Shown: positions 29,326 to 38,792, counted from the stretch's first letter. The stretch: DNA of 64,000 nucleotides from Bacillus andreraoultii (GCF_001244735.1 NZ_LN868937.1:169876-233875), one strand, 5' to 3'. A program made the numbers and translations. The notes: generated from the letters alone by a model not told the origin.

Positions 29326-30717
29326 TTATACTTCAACGATATCTTGTTTAGAATGGTCATTATATACTTCTTTATTCAAATCTCCAGTTATTTTACTAGT
29401 TAAAATACCAGATGTCATACTGCCGCTAACATTTAATGCAGTTCGGCCCATGTCAATTAAAGGTTCTACCGATATTAATAATCCAACGATAGCGACTGGT
29501 AAATTTAAAACGGATAGGACAATTAAAGAAGCAAAGGTTGCCCCACCACCAACACCTGCAACACCAAAGGAACTAATAACAACAACAGCGATAACGGTTA
29601 AAATAAATTTCGGGTCAAATGGATCAATACCTGCTGTAGGTGCTACCATCACAGCGAGCATAGCAGGATAAATACCAGCACAACCATTTTGTCCGATAGA
29701 TAAACTAAACGGTCCGACAAAATTGGCTACCCCTTCTGAAACACCAAAACTATCTGTTTGTGTTTTTATATTGATCGGTAATGATCCTGCGCTAGAACGT
29801 GAAGTAAAAGCAAATGTTAATGTTGGTAATGCTTTTTTCACATACGTAACTGGGCTTAATTTTGCTAAACTGATTAAAAGTAATTGAACAATAAACATTA
29901 AAATAATAGCTACATATGATGCAATGACAAATTTCCCAAGTTTAGCAATCGCAGCATAATCACTTGTAGCTGTTACTTTTGTCATTAACGCCAATACCCC
30001 ATATGGAGTGAGCCGTAAAATTAATGTAACAATGCGCATCGTGATTGCATAAAGAGCATTAATGATTTTCGCAAAAAGATCCGCTTCTTCTGGTTTTTTT
30101 CGTTTTACGCCTAAATATGCCATACCGATAAACGATGCGAAGATAACAACGGCAATCGTTGAAGTTGGACGAGAGCCAGTTAAATCAGCAAATGGATTAG
30201 AAGGAATAAATGAAAGAATTTGCTGTGGTATTGTTAAATCTTGAACCATTGTGATATTTTCTGTTAATGCTTCATTTCTTGCATTTTCTGCGTCACCAGC
30301 TGTTAATTCAATTCCATCTAAACCAAAACCAAGAGCAGACCCAATTCCAATCGCGGCAGCAATTCCTGTTGTAACGAGTAAAATGCCAATTCCAAGGAAA
30401 CTTATTTTTCCAAGATTTTTCGAAAGTTGAACTTTTGTAAATGCCCCAACGATTGAAATGAATACGAGTGGCATAACAATCATTTGCAATAATTTTACAT
30501 AACCAGAACCAACGATGCTAAACCAGTCAATTGTTTTTGTCGTGACATCAGATGCTGTACCGTATATGAGATGAATTACGATACCTAAAACAATCCCGAG
30601 ACCAAGACCTGTAAACACCCGTTTTGAAAAGGAAACGTGTTTCTTCTGCATTGAATACAACAATGCCACAAGGGCAAATAAAATAATAATATTAATAATA
30701 ACGAGTAATGTATTCAT
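29326..30717 (-). CDS. tcyP: L-cystine symporter TcyP
   Basis: A DAACS-family, cation-coupled importer of L-cystine in the cytoplasmic membrane, 463 residues, the same length as B. subtilis TcyP. The N-terminus (MNTLLVIINIIILFALVALL) and blocks such as YVKLLQMIVMPLVFISIV, FTSRSSAGSLPINI and SIGQNGCAGIYPAML match TcyP closely, rather than the glutamate or C4-dicarboxylate branches. The internal FGVAGVGGGATFASLIVLS motif and the ISVEPLIDMGRTALNVSGSM end are also conserved. AAGGAGG precedes the ATG. In B. subtilis tcyP is repressed by CymR; I could not confirm a CymR site here. Confidence 0.94.
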   Translation of the reverse strand: MNTLLVIINIIILFALVALLYSMQKKHVSFSKRVFTGLGLGIVLGIVIHLIYGTASDVTTKTIDWFSIVGSGYVKLLQMIVMPLVFISIVGAFTKVQLSKNLGKISFLGIGILLVTTGIAAAIGIGSALGFGLDGIELTAGDAENARNEALTENITMVQDLTIPQQILSFIPSNPFADLTGSRPTSTIAVVIFASFIGMAYLGVKRKKPEEADLFAKIINALYAITMRIVTLILRLTPYGVLALMTKVTATSDYAAIAKLGKFVIASYVAIILMFIVQLLLISLAKLSPVTYVKKALPTLTFAFTSRSSAGSLPINIKTQTDSFGVSEGVANFVGPFSLSIGQNGCAGIYPAMLAVMVAPTAGIDPFDPKFILTVIAVVVISSFGVAGVGGGATFASLIVLSVLNLPVAIVGLLISVEPLIDMGRTALNVSGSMTSGILTSKITGDLNKEVYNDHSKQDIVEV

Positions 30718-31289
30718 ACGAACCTCCTTAATTTGTAGCCATTCGTTTAATTTCTATACAGATTAGTTTTCTGCATAATTCGTGTATTAATATGAACACA
30801 ATATATACTATAATACCTAAAATCATATTGGTAAAGTAGGATTAATTATTTTCAATATTTTTTTACCCCAACACCGAACTTTTGAACGTTTTTGATAAAA
30901 GGATTACCTATAATAAGGAAAGGTCCTTTTAACTCCTATTGTAGACTTGATTTTTGATAAAATAAACATATTGAGAATAGCGTCTAACTTCTCTTAGTAG
31001 TGCCTTATGATAAAGTTTATCTTGTTCGAAAAAGGTTATTCAACTGCTCCTATAAGTAATTTGCCCTTATTTAAATGGTTTTATCACCATTCCTGAACGA
31101 AGAGGTAACGGAATGAAATCACTTAACTGGACAGAATCCTATGGAGTTAAAGAATCGGAAAAAGGCATGAAATGGAGTATTAGAAATATTACGTATAAGG
31201 TAATGTCAAAAGGTTCTATAAAAAACGGATAAGCAAACAAGATTTATTCCGAAATAAGGTGGTTACCTGTCTTAGTGTAAGTATAAATT
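30718..31289. other. Long intergenic region upstream of tcyP
   Basis: This AT-rich stretch holds no conserved gene. It contains the tcyP upstream region (30718-30830) and one short open frame at 31113-31232 described separately. Confidence 0.5.
31113..31232 (+). CDS. Possible small ORF of 39 residues
   Basis: ATG at 31113 follows AGAGGT at seven bases and opens a 39-residue frame (MKSLNWTESYGVKESEKGMK, then WSIRNITYKVMSKGSIKNG) ending in TAA. It is hydrophilic and basic, without a membrane segment or signal peptide. I recognise no family. It could be a real small gene, a decayed fragment, or chance; the only support is the ribosome site and the otherwise empty surroundings. Confidence 0.25.
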   Translation: MKSLNWTESYGVKESEKGMKWSIRNITYKVMSKGSIKNG

Positions 31290-31333
31290 GATAAAAAATA
31301 GCTACCCCATAAAGATTGAGGGGGTAGCTATTT
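31290..31333 (-). terminator. Terminator of the ykoS-ykoT-like operon
   Basis: On the minus strand ATAGCTACCCC pairs with GGGGTAGCTAT and is followed by TTTTTTATC, a few bases after the glycosyltransferase stop codon. Confidence 0.9.
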
Positions 31334-31339
31334 TGATAG

Positions 31340-32347
31340 TTATTTTTTATATTCGAAAAGAAGATTGTCTCGTATATGTTCATGATTTCTTTCAACCATT
31401 GAGCCTGTATATAAATCAATTTCTACCGCAAATTTAGGTCTTGCTTTTACTTCAATGAAAATTTTCCCGATATACTCGCCGACTGTTCCAATGGCAATTA
31501 ATTGTAAGGCACCGATTAACCAGAGGGAAATCATTGTTGGATTCACACTTACTATAGGAAAATGAAATACATTTAACGTCCCAATGATTAGGCTGATAAT
31601 AAATAGGAAGAATCCTAAAAAAGTAATATAACGTATTGGTACAATGCTAAAGGAGGTAATACCATCTAATGCAAACGAGAGCATTTTCTTTAACGGATAT
31701 TTTGTCTCACCGGCAACACGCTCTTTACGGTCGTAAAATACTTTCGTTGAACGGAACCCAAGAAGTGGGAAAATACCCCTTAAAAATAAATTGTTTTCCG
31801 AATACCTCGCCATTTCGTCTAACGCTCGCTTACTTAATAGACGAAAATCGGCATGATTATATACAAGTTCAATACCCAACTTTTCCATCAGGCGATAAAA
31901 ACTTAATGCCGTTGTTCGTTTGAAAAATGTATCTGTATCTCGCCGGTTTCGTACACCATAAACAATCTCGTATCCTTTATGATAGTTTTCAATAAATTCT
32001 TCTATAACTGTAATATCGTCTTGAAGATCTGCATCAATTGAAATAGCACAGTCACATTTTTCCCGTGCTTTCAAATACCCTGCCAACAGAGCCTTCTGAT
32101 GCCCAACATTTCGTGCTAATTTAATTCCAGTAACAAATTTATTTCGCACACTCTCCATCGCGATTAAAGACCAAGTTCGGTCTTGGCTTCCATCATCGAC
32201 AAAAAGAATGTTACTATTTTTCCCAATTAACTTCTTTTGACAAAGTTCTTTCATTAAGCTTGTTAACTGAGTTATTGTTTCAGGTAGAGCAGCTTCTTCA
32301 TTGTAACAAGGCACAACAATGGTTAACATAGGTGGTTGATTATTCAT
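31340..32347 (-). CDS. ykoT: Family 2 glycosyltransferase, membrane-anchored (YkoT/GtrB-like)
   Basis: This enzyme probably moves a sugar from a nucleotide sugar to a polyprenyl phosphate on the inner face of the membrane. The 335-residue protein has the GT2 fold with LTIVVPCYNEEAALPETI at the start and metal motif SIDADLQDD. Two C-terminal transmembrane helices (about 228-250 and 262-285) fit the GtrB/DPM-like group. I chose ATG 32347, which follows a perfect AAGGAGG at nine bases and overlaps the upstream gene by eight bases; an earlier ATG at 32374 lacks this. Coupling to the multispan DUF6044-type gene suggests a lipid-linked sugar is made here and used by that protein, as proposed for CsbB/YfhO-type pairs. 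The gene name rests on resemblance to B. subtilis ykoST. Confidence 0.85.
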   Translation of the reverse strand: MNNQPPMLTIVVPCYNEEAALPETITQLTSLMKELCQKKLIGKNSNILFVDDGSQDRTWSLIAMESVRNKFVTGIKLARNVGHQKALLAGYLKAREKCDCAISIDADLQDDITVIEEFIENYHKGYEIVYGVRNRRDTDTFFKRTTALSFYRLMEKLGIELVYNHADFRLLSKRALDEMARYSENNLFLRGIFPLLGFRSTKVFYDRKERVAGETKYPLKKMLSFALDGITSFSIVPIRYITFLGFFLFIISLIIGTLNVFHFPIVSVNPTMISLWLIGALQLIAIGTVGEYIGKIFIEVKARPKFAVEIDLYTGSMVERNHEHIRDNLLFEYKK

Positions 32348-34055
32348 GGTTGCTGTCCTCCTTAACTGTTTCAACCGGAGTAGTGACTGAATATACGTAT
32401 ATTTTCATATAACCTGTTTCATCTTGGAAACTTTTTTCAAAATGCAGATGATTTTCCGTGGCATTTTTAATAGGAAGAGCGGAAAGGATATATCGCCCAC
32501 CCATATCATAAAAAGCCTTTGTGTCTAGTTGTAAGTTTTGTATTTGCCTTTTTGATGTCTTTGTGAAATTGTACTTTTTTCCAAGCTCAGCAACAAAAAT
32601 ATAACAGCGACTACCCCACTCATCGAAATAAGTTTTTAATGTGTTATTCTTTTCTAGTTCATGCCTTATTATTTTTCTAAATTGGTATTTATATGTAAGT
32701 GGGTAAAAATTATTATATGTGTCTAGAGTATAATATCCGTTATATTGTGGAATGGATGGGTGTAATCCGATACTTGCTACTCGATAAGATGATTTTGGTT
32801 CACCAATATATTGGTCAATTTCAGAAAACAAATCTTCAGCAAAAAATTCTTTAAACGATGGAGTTTTATGTATATATCCATAGTGGATTTCTTCATTATA
32901 AGGAATTAAAACGATTATTTGGGCAATAATTGTCATTTTCACAAGCTTTTTCCACCCAATCTTCCATAAATAGGAACAAGCCATTCCAAAAGATAAATAA
33001 ATAATCATCGGTCGTAAAAAATGAAAGCGAGCAAAATTAAATGTGTTTAAAATGTCAAGCCGTTCTTTTAAGGGAATCCACATGTTGTTAAACCAAAGGG
33101 CATACCATAAGGAAAGTAAGTAGTTGAGAATACAGAGGAAAATAAAGAGCTTTTCTTTCCTCCATTCTTTTCGGTAAAAAATTAGTATAAAGGCAGCAAA
33201 TAAAATGGGTAGAATAACAATTGTATGTAAGGTCATAACATGGGTATGTCCAAATAGAAAGTTTTTAATAGAAAGCTTGATTGACCAAAAAAAAGGATGT
33301 CTTGATGAAACAAATTCCGAACGATGAGTTATTTCATCATCGAATATGGTTGAATAAACGAGACGATACTCGACAAAGAGAAACATAAGACTCATAAAAG
33401 CAATGCTTGCGAGAAAACGCCAATTAATCCTTTTTGTTCTGATGAGGTCGTATAGCCATAACAGTCCAATGGCAACTAGAAAGAAGAAGAAGCCAAGAAC
33501 AATGCTTGAGTAAAATGGTAGTAGGCCAAGGGTGAGCCATTCTCTCCAAGTGTTTTTCCCTGCGCGGATTTTTAAAAATGCCCATAAGGCGAGTGGGTGT
33601 CCAAGAGTACTTAACATGCCAGATGGCCAGAACGGAGTCAATGCGAATGCAAGTGCAACACCAATTCGAATAAATCTTCCTTTGTCCTCTTTAACGAAAA
33701 AGTCCCTTAAGAGTAGGTACATTCCAAGGAAGGCAAATACTCTTGTAATCGTTTGACTCAGGGCATAGGCAAACATTGTTGGAAAGAGAGCATGTAACCA
33801 CACGATGCCTGTCCACTCTGAACCATATGCATTCCGAGGAAGGCCATTAATGACTTGTGGAACGACTGCATCTACTGGGCCAAATGTTTGTCCACTTTCA
33901 ATTAATACTTTGTACCAGGCTAAATTTGAATCTAAGTTATCATGCACACGGATATGAGCGTCTTCTCCAAGTATAAAAAGGGGAGCTACAAAAAGAAAAA
34001 TACAAATATATGCGATAATAAGACTTTTGCGTTCAAGACTTGTATTTAAATCCAC
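32340..34055 (-). CDS. ykoS: Multispan membrane protein, DUF6044/YkoS-like (putative GT-C-type transferase)
   Basis: A large membrane protein of about 571 residues with some ten hydrophobic helices, then an extracytoplasmic-looking C-terminal domain of about 180 residues. An acidic motif after the first helix (GEDAHIRVHDNLDSN) resembles the first-loop Asp/Glu motif of GT-C glycosyltransferases. The pattern agrees with the DUF6044 family (B. subtilis YkoS), whose function is not established. A TTG at 34094 opens the frame, but GTG at 34055 is better placed after AGGATGTGAT and is used here. It overlaps the ykoT-like gene, so the two act together; transfer of a lipid-carried sugar to an outer surface target is an inference. 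Confidence 0.75.
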   Translation of the reverse strand: MDLNTSLERKSLIIAYICIFLFVAPLFILGEDAHIRVHDNLDSNLAWYKVLIESGQTFGPVDAVVPQVINGLPRNAYGSEWTGIVWLHALFPTMFAYALSQTITRVFAFLGMYLLLRDFFVKEDKGRFIRIGVALAFALTPFWPSGMLSTLGHPLALWAFLKIRAGKNTWREWLTLGLLPFYSSIVLGFFFFLVAIGLLWLYDLIRTKRINWRFLASIAFMSLMFLFVEYRLVYSTIFDDEITHRSEFVSSRHPFFWSIKLSIKNFLFGHTHVMTLHTIVILPILFAAFILIFYRKEWRKEKLFIFLCILNYLLSLWYALWFNNMWIPLKERLDILNTFNFARFHFLRPMIIYLSFGMACSYLWKIGWKKLVKMTIIAQIIVLIPYNEEIHYGYIHKTPSFKEFFAEDLFSEIDQYIGEPKSSYRVASIGLHPSIPQYNGYYTLDTYNNFYPLTYKYQFRKIIRHELEKNNTLKTYFDEWGSRCYIFVAELGKKYNFTKTSKRQIQNLQLDTKAFYDMGGRYILSALPIKNATENHLHFEKSFQDETGYMKIYVYSVTTPVETVKEDSNHE

Positions 34056-34165
34056 AACATCACATCCTAAGTCGCAGTTATCATTTTTAAACAATGAAGA
34101 CTACCAAATATATCCTTTCCCTTGCTTACTATGCCCAATGGAAGCTTTTCTATTCTACATAAAAT

Positions 34166-34226
34166 GATAAAAGAGGCTAATGATCCCGGTTAGTAAAAAC
34201 AGTCTAAACAGGATAACTAGCCTCAA
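34166..34226 (-). terminator. Terminator of the uspA-like gene
   Basis: On the minus strand GAGGCTAGTTATCC pairs imperfectly with GGATCATTAGCCTC and is followed by TTTTATC. Confidence 0.75.
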
Positions 34227-34247
34227 AATGAAATTTCACTTCACTCA

Positions 34248-34673
34248 TTAAGGAACAATTGTTACAGGACAAGGTGCAAGTTGTAAAACTCCTAGGCTTA
34301 CACTTCCTAAAACAGCACTTTTCACAGGTCCCATACCTCGAGAACCCATAACGATTGAATAGGCATCAAGTTCTTTTGCCAAATTACATATTTCCACTTT
34401 TGGAATCCCAATTCGAAAAACCTTTTCCATTTGTATTGATTCTTTAACAATTAAATCTTCAGCCTTATTCAAAATTTCATCTCCAAGTTCTTGTAAATAC
34501 GTATGGATCTCTTGTTTTGCAACAAATCGCTGAATATTAGGTGTGAATAAATTTGGTTGGACATTTACGATAACAATTTTTCCGCTAATTTGTTTTGCCA
34601 CTGTTACAGCAAAGTAGAGAGCTTGATGAGAGTGAACAGAACCATCTATTGGAACGATAACTACATGACCCAT
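34248..34673 (-). CDS. Universal stress protein, UspA family
   Basis: A single-domain cytoplasmic UspA protein of 141 residues. The strand opening HVVIVPIDGSVHSHQALYFAV and the ATP-binding loop GSRGMGPVKSAVLGSVS (the G-2x-G-9x-G(S/T) pattern, about 110-127) indicate the ATP-binding subgroup. The start at 34673 follows AAAGGGG at eight bases; an ATG eleven codons earlier has no site. It forms its own transcription unit. Such proteins help cells survive stress, but the target here is unknown. Confidence 0.9.
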   Translation of the reverse strand: MGHVVIVPIDGSVHSHQALYFAVTVAKQISGKIVIVNVQPNLFTPNIQRFVAKQEIHTYLQELGDEILNKAEDLIVKESIQMEKVFRIGIPKVEICNLAKELDAYSIVMGSRGMGPVKSAVLGSVSLGVLQLAPCPVTIVP

Positions 34674-34873
34674 ATCTTCTGCCCCTTTCTTAATAAACGT
34701 ATTCATAAATATAGATTTCTACAGTTATCTATTAATTCCCTTCTATCTTTATGCACTGTCATAAAATTATCAGAATTAGCATAATATCAAAACGTTTTAA
34801 TGTAAAAAATGATTATGATAAAATAAGATAGATTAGGTTAAAATTTATTAATAGAGAATGAACTAAAGGAGAA

Positions 34874-36229
34874 GTGAGTAGACTTTTGGACAGTCTGTGG
34901 ATTTCAATTATTATCATACTTATATTAATCGTTGCCAATGGTATATTTTCAATGACTGAAATAGCCATTGTTACATCAAGAAAAGCAAGACTTGAAAAAT
35001 TAGAAGAAGACGGAAATAAAAAGGCAAAATTAGCATTAAAATTAGCAGAAAACCCAAATCAATTATTATCGACCATTCAAATTGGGATTTCTCTCATTGG
35101 TGTCGTCACTGGTGCTTTTGGAGGTGCGACGATTGCAAGGCAGTTATCTGTTTATCTGGATAAAATAGACTTTCTTCAACCGTACAGCTACCAAGTAAGC
35201 TTTATCGTTGTTATCGGATTTACAACTTATTTGTCTCTAATTATTGGTGAACTTGTTCCGAAAAGATTAGGGATGTCTAATCCAGAAAAGGTTTCGTTAA
35301 TTGTTGCTAAGCCAATGTATTACTTTGCTAAAGTTGGTAAACCGATTATTTGGTTATTAAGTAAGTCAACGGAACTTGTACTAAAAATATTAGGCGTAAA
35401 GACGACAAATCAACCAGATGTCACTGAAGAGGAAATTACACAGCTGATTGAACAAGGTGTTTATAGCGGTGTTGTTGAAGAAATTGAGCAAGATATGGTG
35501 GAGCAAATCTTTTACCTCGGTGATAAAAGATTAGGTGATATTTTAACTCCTCGAACGCAAATTGTGTGGCTAGATATTGAAAAACCGTTTGAAGAGAATA
35601 TTCGTAAAATGAATGAGAGTAATCATTCACGGTTTCCGGTAGGTCAAGGAAGTTTAGATAATTTTCTTGGAATTATTCATACGAAAGACGTTTTTGCTAA
35701 AATGGCTGAAGGAAAACCATTTCGATTGGCGGACTGTATTAAAGAGACGATTGTATTACCTGAGCCGATGAAGGTTTTTCAAGCGTTAGATGCGTTTAAA
35801 AAATCTGGACAGCATGAAGCAATCGTTATCGATGAGTATGGTGGAATTGAAGGTTACGTAACAATTTATGACTTTATGGAAAATATCGTTGGTGACTTGC
35901 CTCAAGATGAGGATGAGGAGGAGCCACAAATTATCCAACGAACAGAAAATACATGGCTTGCTGATGGTTTAATTTCGATTGACCAATTTCGTCGTTACTT
36001 TGACTTGGAGGATGAACCTGAATTACGTGGGGGTAATAATTTTCATACATTAGGTGGCTTTATTACGATGAGTTTAGGTGACATCCCAAAAGTAAAAGAT
36101 ACCGTCGAAATAGAAAGTCTAATTTTAGAAGTAGTCGACATGGATCATGTTCGTGTAGATAAAGTATTAATTACACGAATTGAACAAGATCATGAAGATG
36201 AAGATGATGAAGATGAGGAGGACTTTTAA
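34874..36229 (+). CDS. CNNM/CorC-family membrane protein with CBS domains (HlyC/CorC-like)
   Basis: A 451-residue protein: an N-terminal DUF21/CNNM transmembrane domain (about 1-190, with about four helices and the motif ANGIFSMTEIAIVTSRKARLE), two CBS domains (about 210-335), and a C-terminal CorC/HlyC domain (about 355-440). The tail EQDHEDEDDEDEEDF is very acidic. B. subtilis relatives (YhdP/MpfA, YugS) include a magnesium exporter, so divalent-cation efflux is plausible. The start is uncertain: GTG 34874 sits two bases after AAAGGAGA, and TTG at 34886 is an alternative. It is followed by its own terminator. Confidence 0.87.
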   Translation: MSRLLDSLWISIIIILILIVANGIFSMTEIAIVTSRKARLEKLEEDGNKKAKLALKLAENPNQLLSTIQIGISLIGVVTGAFGGATIARQLSVYLDKIDFLQPYSYQVSFIVVIGFTTYLSLIIGELVPKRLGMSNPEKVSLIVAKPMYYFAKVGKPIIWLLSKSTELVLKILGVKTTNQPDVTEEEITQLIEQGVYSGVVEEIEQDMVEQIFYLGDKRLGDILTPRTQIVWLDIEKPFEENIRKMNESNHSRFPVGQGSLDNFLGIIHTKDVFAKMAEGKPFRLADCIKETIVLPEPMKVFQALDAFKKSGQHEAIVIDEYGGIEGYVTIYDFMENIVGDLPQDEDEEEPQIIQRTENTWLADGLISIDQFRRYFDLEDEPELRGGNNFHTLGGFITMSLGDIPKVKDTVEIESLILEVVDMDHVRVDKVLITRIEQDHEDEDDEDEEDF

Positions 36230-36279
36230 CAACCTTCTTGATTATTTGAAATAAAGATAAATCTTGTATATGGATAGAT

Positions 36280-36331
36280 AGAGCTACTCAATAAGATGTC
36301 AATGATGACAATTATTGGTGGCTCTTTTTTT
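36280..36331 (+). terminator. Terminator after the CNNM/CBS gene
   Basis: A long interrupted stem (AGAGC/GCTCT, CAATAA/TTATTG, TGTCA/TGACA) is followed by seven T. The rest of the gap to the second oppA contains only that gene's promoter. Confidence 0.8.
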
Positions 36332-36469
36332 CGATTAATTTCTACTTCTTAATGGAGAAATGATGACAATATACTACAAAATTATTCAAAAAAATCACCT
36401 AATATGTTAAAAGCGAAACATTTGTCTAATTTTGAAATACAAAATAAAACGGAATTATGAATAAAATAG

Positions 36470-36499
36470 TTTACAACTCATAGTTTACTAGTTTATAAT
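36470..36499 (+). promoter_or_regulatory. SigA promoter of the second oppA gene
   Basis: TTTACA at 36470-36475, an 18-base spacer, and a perfect TATAAT at 36494-36499, about 120 bases before the start codon. Confidence 0.75.
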
Positions 36500-36619
36500 A
36501 ATTTCTAAATTGATTGCACTGATTTAGTATTTTAACATAGTAAAATTGATTCATTATTAGCAATTTTATAGAAAAAATGAAGTGCAGTCGTTTTGGATAT
36601 AATAGGGGGAAGTTTTTCT

Positions 36620-38284
36620 ATGAAACGGAAACATTGGTCATTATTATTAGTAGTTGGCTTATTAGTAGCCATTCTCACAGCCTGTTCCGGTGATAAGACA
36701 GAAAAAACAAGTGGTAAGTCTAAAACAGAGACAGGAAAGAAAACAGAAAAAGTATTAAACTTTACAAACCCAGAGGCGATTCCTTCGATGGACCCATCGC
36801 TTGCTACAGACGAATCTTCTTTTGTATATTTAGCAGCAACAATGGAAGGTTTATATCGTTTAGATGAAAATACAAAACCTGTACCAGGGATCGCAATGAA
36901 ACATGAAGTGAGTAAAGATGGTTTAACGTGGACATTCACATTACGTGAAGATGCAAAATGGGAAAATGGTGATCCAGTAACTGCCCATGACTTTGTGTAC
37001 TCATGGAAACGAGCAGTTGATCCTGCAACGGGTTCTGAATATGGCCCTTATATGATGAATGGTGTCATTAAAAATGCAACGGCCGTTAGTAAAGGGGAAA
37101 AGTCTCCAGATGAGCTTGGCGTAAAAGCAGATGGCGATTATAAATTAGTTGTTGAGTTGGAACACCCGACCGCATACTTTGAATCTTTAACGACATTCGG
37201 TACATTTTTACCGTTAAATCAAAAATTTGTTGAGGAGCAAGGAGATAAGTTCGCAACAAGTTCGGATACCATACTTTCTAATGGTCCTTATACAATTGAA
37301 AACTGGCAAAGCACAAGTAATTCTTGGGAACTTGTTAAAAATGATAAATATTGGGACAACGAAACTGTTCAAATGGATAAGTTAACATTCCAAGTTGTAA
37401 AGGATCCACAAACGGGTGTAGGTTTATACGAGGAAGGTACAGTTGACAGAGTAGATTTAACTTCAGATCTTGTCGATCAATACTCTACTCACGACGATTA
37501 TACAATTACACCAGATACATTTGTTTACTTTGCGAAATTCAATCAAACGAAGAGTGAAGCATTAGCAAACACAAATATTCGTGCTGCAATTAGCCGTGCA
37601 TTCGATAAAGAAGCATTAGTTACCCAAATTCTTAACAACGGTTCCCTTGTGGCAAACGGTCTTATTCCTGCTGACTTTACACCACTACCTGACACGGGTG
37701 AGGATTTCCGTAAAGTTAATGGAGACTTAATGACATATGATTTGGATGCGGCAAAAGATTTTTGGGCTAAAGGATTAAAAGAGTTAGGTACAGATAAAGT
37801 TGAACTTGAATTATTAACAGACGATGATGAAACAACGAAATTAATGTCTGAATATATTGCGAACCAATTGAAAACAAACTTAGAAGGCTTGTCTATTAAA
37901 ATAAAACGAGTGCCAAAAGAGCAACGTTTAGATTTAGATACAGCGATGGATTATCAAATGCAAATATCTAGATGGGGTCCTGACTTCCTTGATCCATTTA
38001 CCTATATGAATTTATGGACAACGGATAGTGGAAATAATTTGATGGGTTATTCTAATGCCAAATACGATGAGTTAGTATTTGCAACTGGTTCCGATCTTGC
38101 TACAGACAACAAGGCACGGTACCAAAATTTCTTGAAAGCAGAAAAAATATTATTTGAAGACGCTGCAATTGCACCGATTTATCAATCTTCTCGAGCTCAG
38201 CTTGTTTCACCAAGAGTAAAAGGGGTTCACGTCAATCCGTTTGGTGCAACATACGAATATAAATGGGCAGATGTAGCAGAGTAA
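36620..38284 (+). CDS. Orphan OppA-like peptide-binding lipoprotein
   Basis: A second peptide-binding lipoprotein of 554 residues, clearly a paralogue of OppA at 15867-17558 across its whole length. The signal peptide ends in lipobox LTAC (Cys22), and the family signature reads LREDAKWENGDPVTAHDFVYSWKRAV. No permease or ATPase genes lie beside it, and it has its own promoter and terminator. It may deliver a different set of peptides to the OppBCDF channel encoded 15 kb away, or act in signalling-peptide uptake. The ATG at 36620 follows AGGGGG; a TTG nine codons earlier is not supported. Confidence 0.92.
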   Translation: MKRKHWSLLLVVGLLVAILTACSGDKTEKTSGKSKTETGKKTEKVLNFTNPEAIPSMDPSLATDESSFVYLAATMEGLYRLDENTKPVPGIAMKHEVSKDGLTWTFTLREDAKWENGDPVTAHDFVYSWKRAVDPATGSEYGPYMMNGVIKNATAVSKGEKSPDELGVKADGDYKLVVELEHPTAYFESLTTFGTFLPLNQKFVEEQGDKFATSSDTILSNGPYTIENWQSTSNSWELVKNDKYWDNETVQMDKLTFQVVKDPQTGVGLYEEGTVDRVDLTSDLVDQYSTHDDYTITPDTFVYFAKFNQTKSEALANTNIRAAISRAFDKEALVTQILNNGSLVANGLIPADFTPLPDTGEDFRKVNGDLMTYDLDAAKDFWAKGLKELGTDKVELELLTDDDETTKLMSEYIANQLKTNLEGLSIKIKRVPKEQRLDLDTAMDYQMQISRWGPDFLDPFTYMNLWTTDSGNNLMGYSNAKYDELVFATGSDLATDNKARYQNFLKAEKILFEDAAIAPIYQSSRAQLVSPRVKGVHVNPFGATYEYKWADVAE

Positions 38285-38360
38285 ATAAGAGAATAGGACA
38301 AAAAACTAAATTGCCGTTGTAAGCGCAAATAAATTCAATTTTAAATGAACAATATTAATA

Positions 38361-38420
38361 AAAAACCCGAACGATAACGAAACTCTAAATAGGAATTTCG
38401 CATGAAAAGTTCGGGTTTTC
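38361..38420 (+). terminator. Terminator after the second oppA
   Basis: AAAAACCCGAAC pairs with GTTCGGGTTTT across a loop that holds a smaller hairpin. Confidence 0.75.
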
Positions 38421-38500
38421 CTGTACGCTTGGGCGAACGACGGCTCTCGTTTCGTCTAAGGCTCGATCCCGTTCATTTATTGTCCTAGCTTCTTTTAACT

Positions 38501-38680
38501 TTATGAATATAGTAACTCACGCAGTTGTTTTAATTCTAACTCAATTTCTTCAAGCAGTTTTTCCGAATATGAAACATTCCCGTTCTTTCCGAGTGATTCT
38601 AGCTTCTCCATATCTCCTTGTATACGAATATAGTCACTTTTCAATTCATCTATACGTTTTTGAATTTCTTCTTTCGTCAT
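38501..38680 (-). CDS. SE1832-type small coiled-coil protein
   Basis: A 59-residue hydrophilic protein, almost entirely helical with heptad-like spacing (MTKEEIQKRIDELKSDYIRI and EKLLEEIELELKQLRELL), so a short coiled coil. It resembles the SE1832 family of small Firmicutes proteins, whose role is unknown. The ATG at 38680 is placed after GGTGGTGGGGG; an ATG six codons earlier falls before this ribosome site and is rejected. It lies between the second oppA and the CoA-transferase gene, probably as its own unit. Confidence 0.7.
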   Translation of the reverse strand: MTKEEIQKRIDELKSDYIRIQGDMEKLESLGKNGNVSYSEKLLEEIELELKQLRELLYS

Positions 38681-38747
38681 TCCCCCACCACCTTTCAAGA
38701 GCGTACCATCTATAAATACAATACAATTTTTTAAGTAATTGCTAAAA

Positions 38748-38792
38748 CAAAAAGCCTTCCTTCGTACTGGATGAGAGTGGAAGTAAGGCTAG
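38748..38792 (-). terminator. Terminator of the CoA-transferase gene
   Basis: On the minus strand AGCCTTACTTC pairs with GAAGGAAGGCT and is followed by TTTTG, 22 bases past the stop codon. Confidence 0.8.

Noticed and set aside
29267-29671. 134-residue plus-strand frame over the end of tcyP
   Set aside because: Its composition mirrors the antisense of a membrane protein, and tcyP on the other strand is unambiguous.
38318-38332. cre-like sequence (TTGTAAGCGCAAAT) after the second oppA
   Set aside because: It matches only one half of the consensus well and lies downstream of a gene with no promoter to control.
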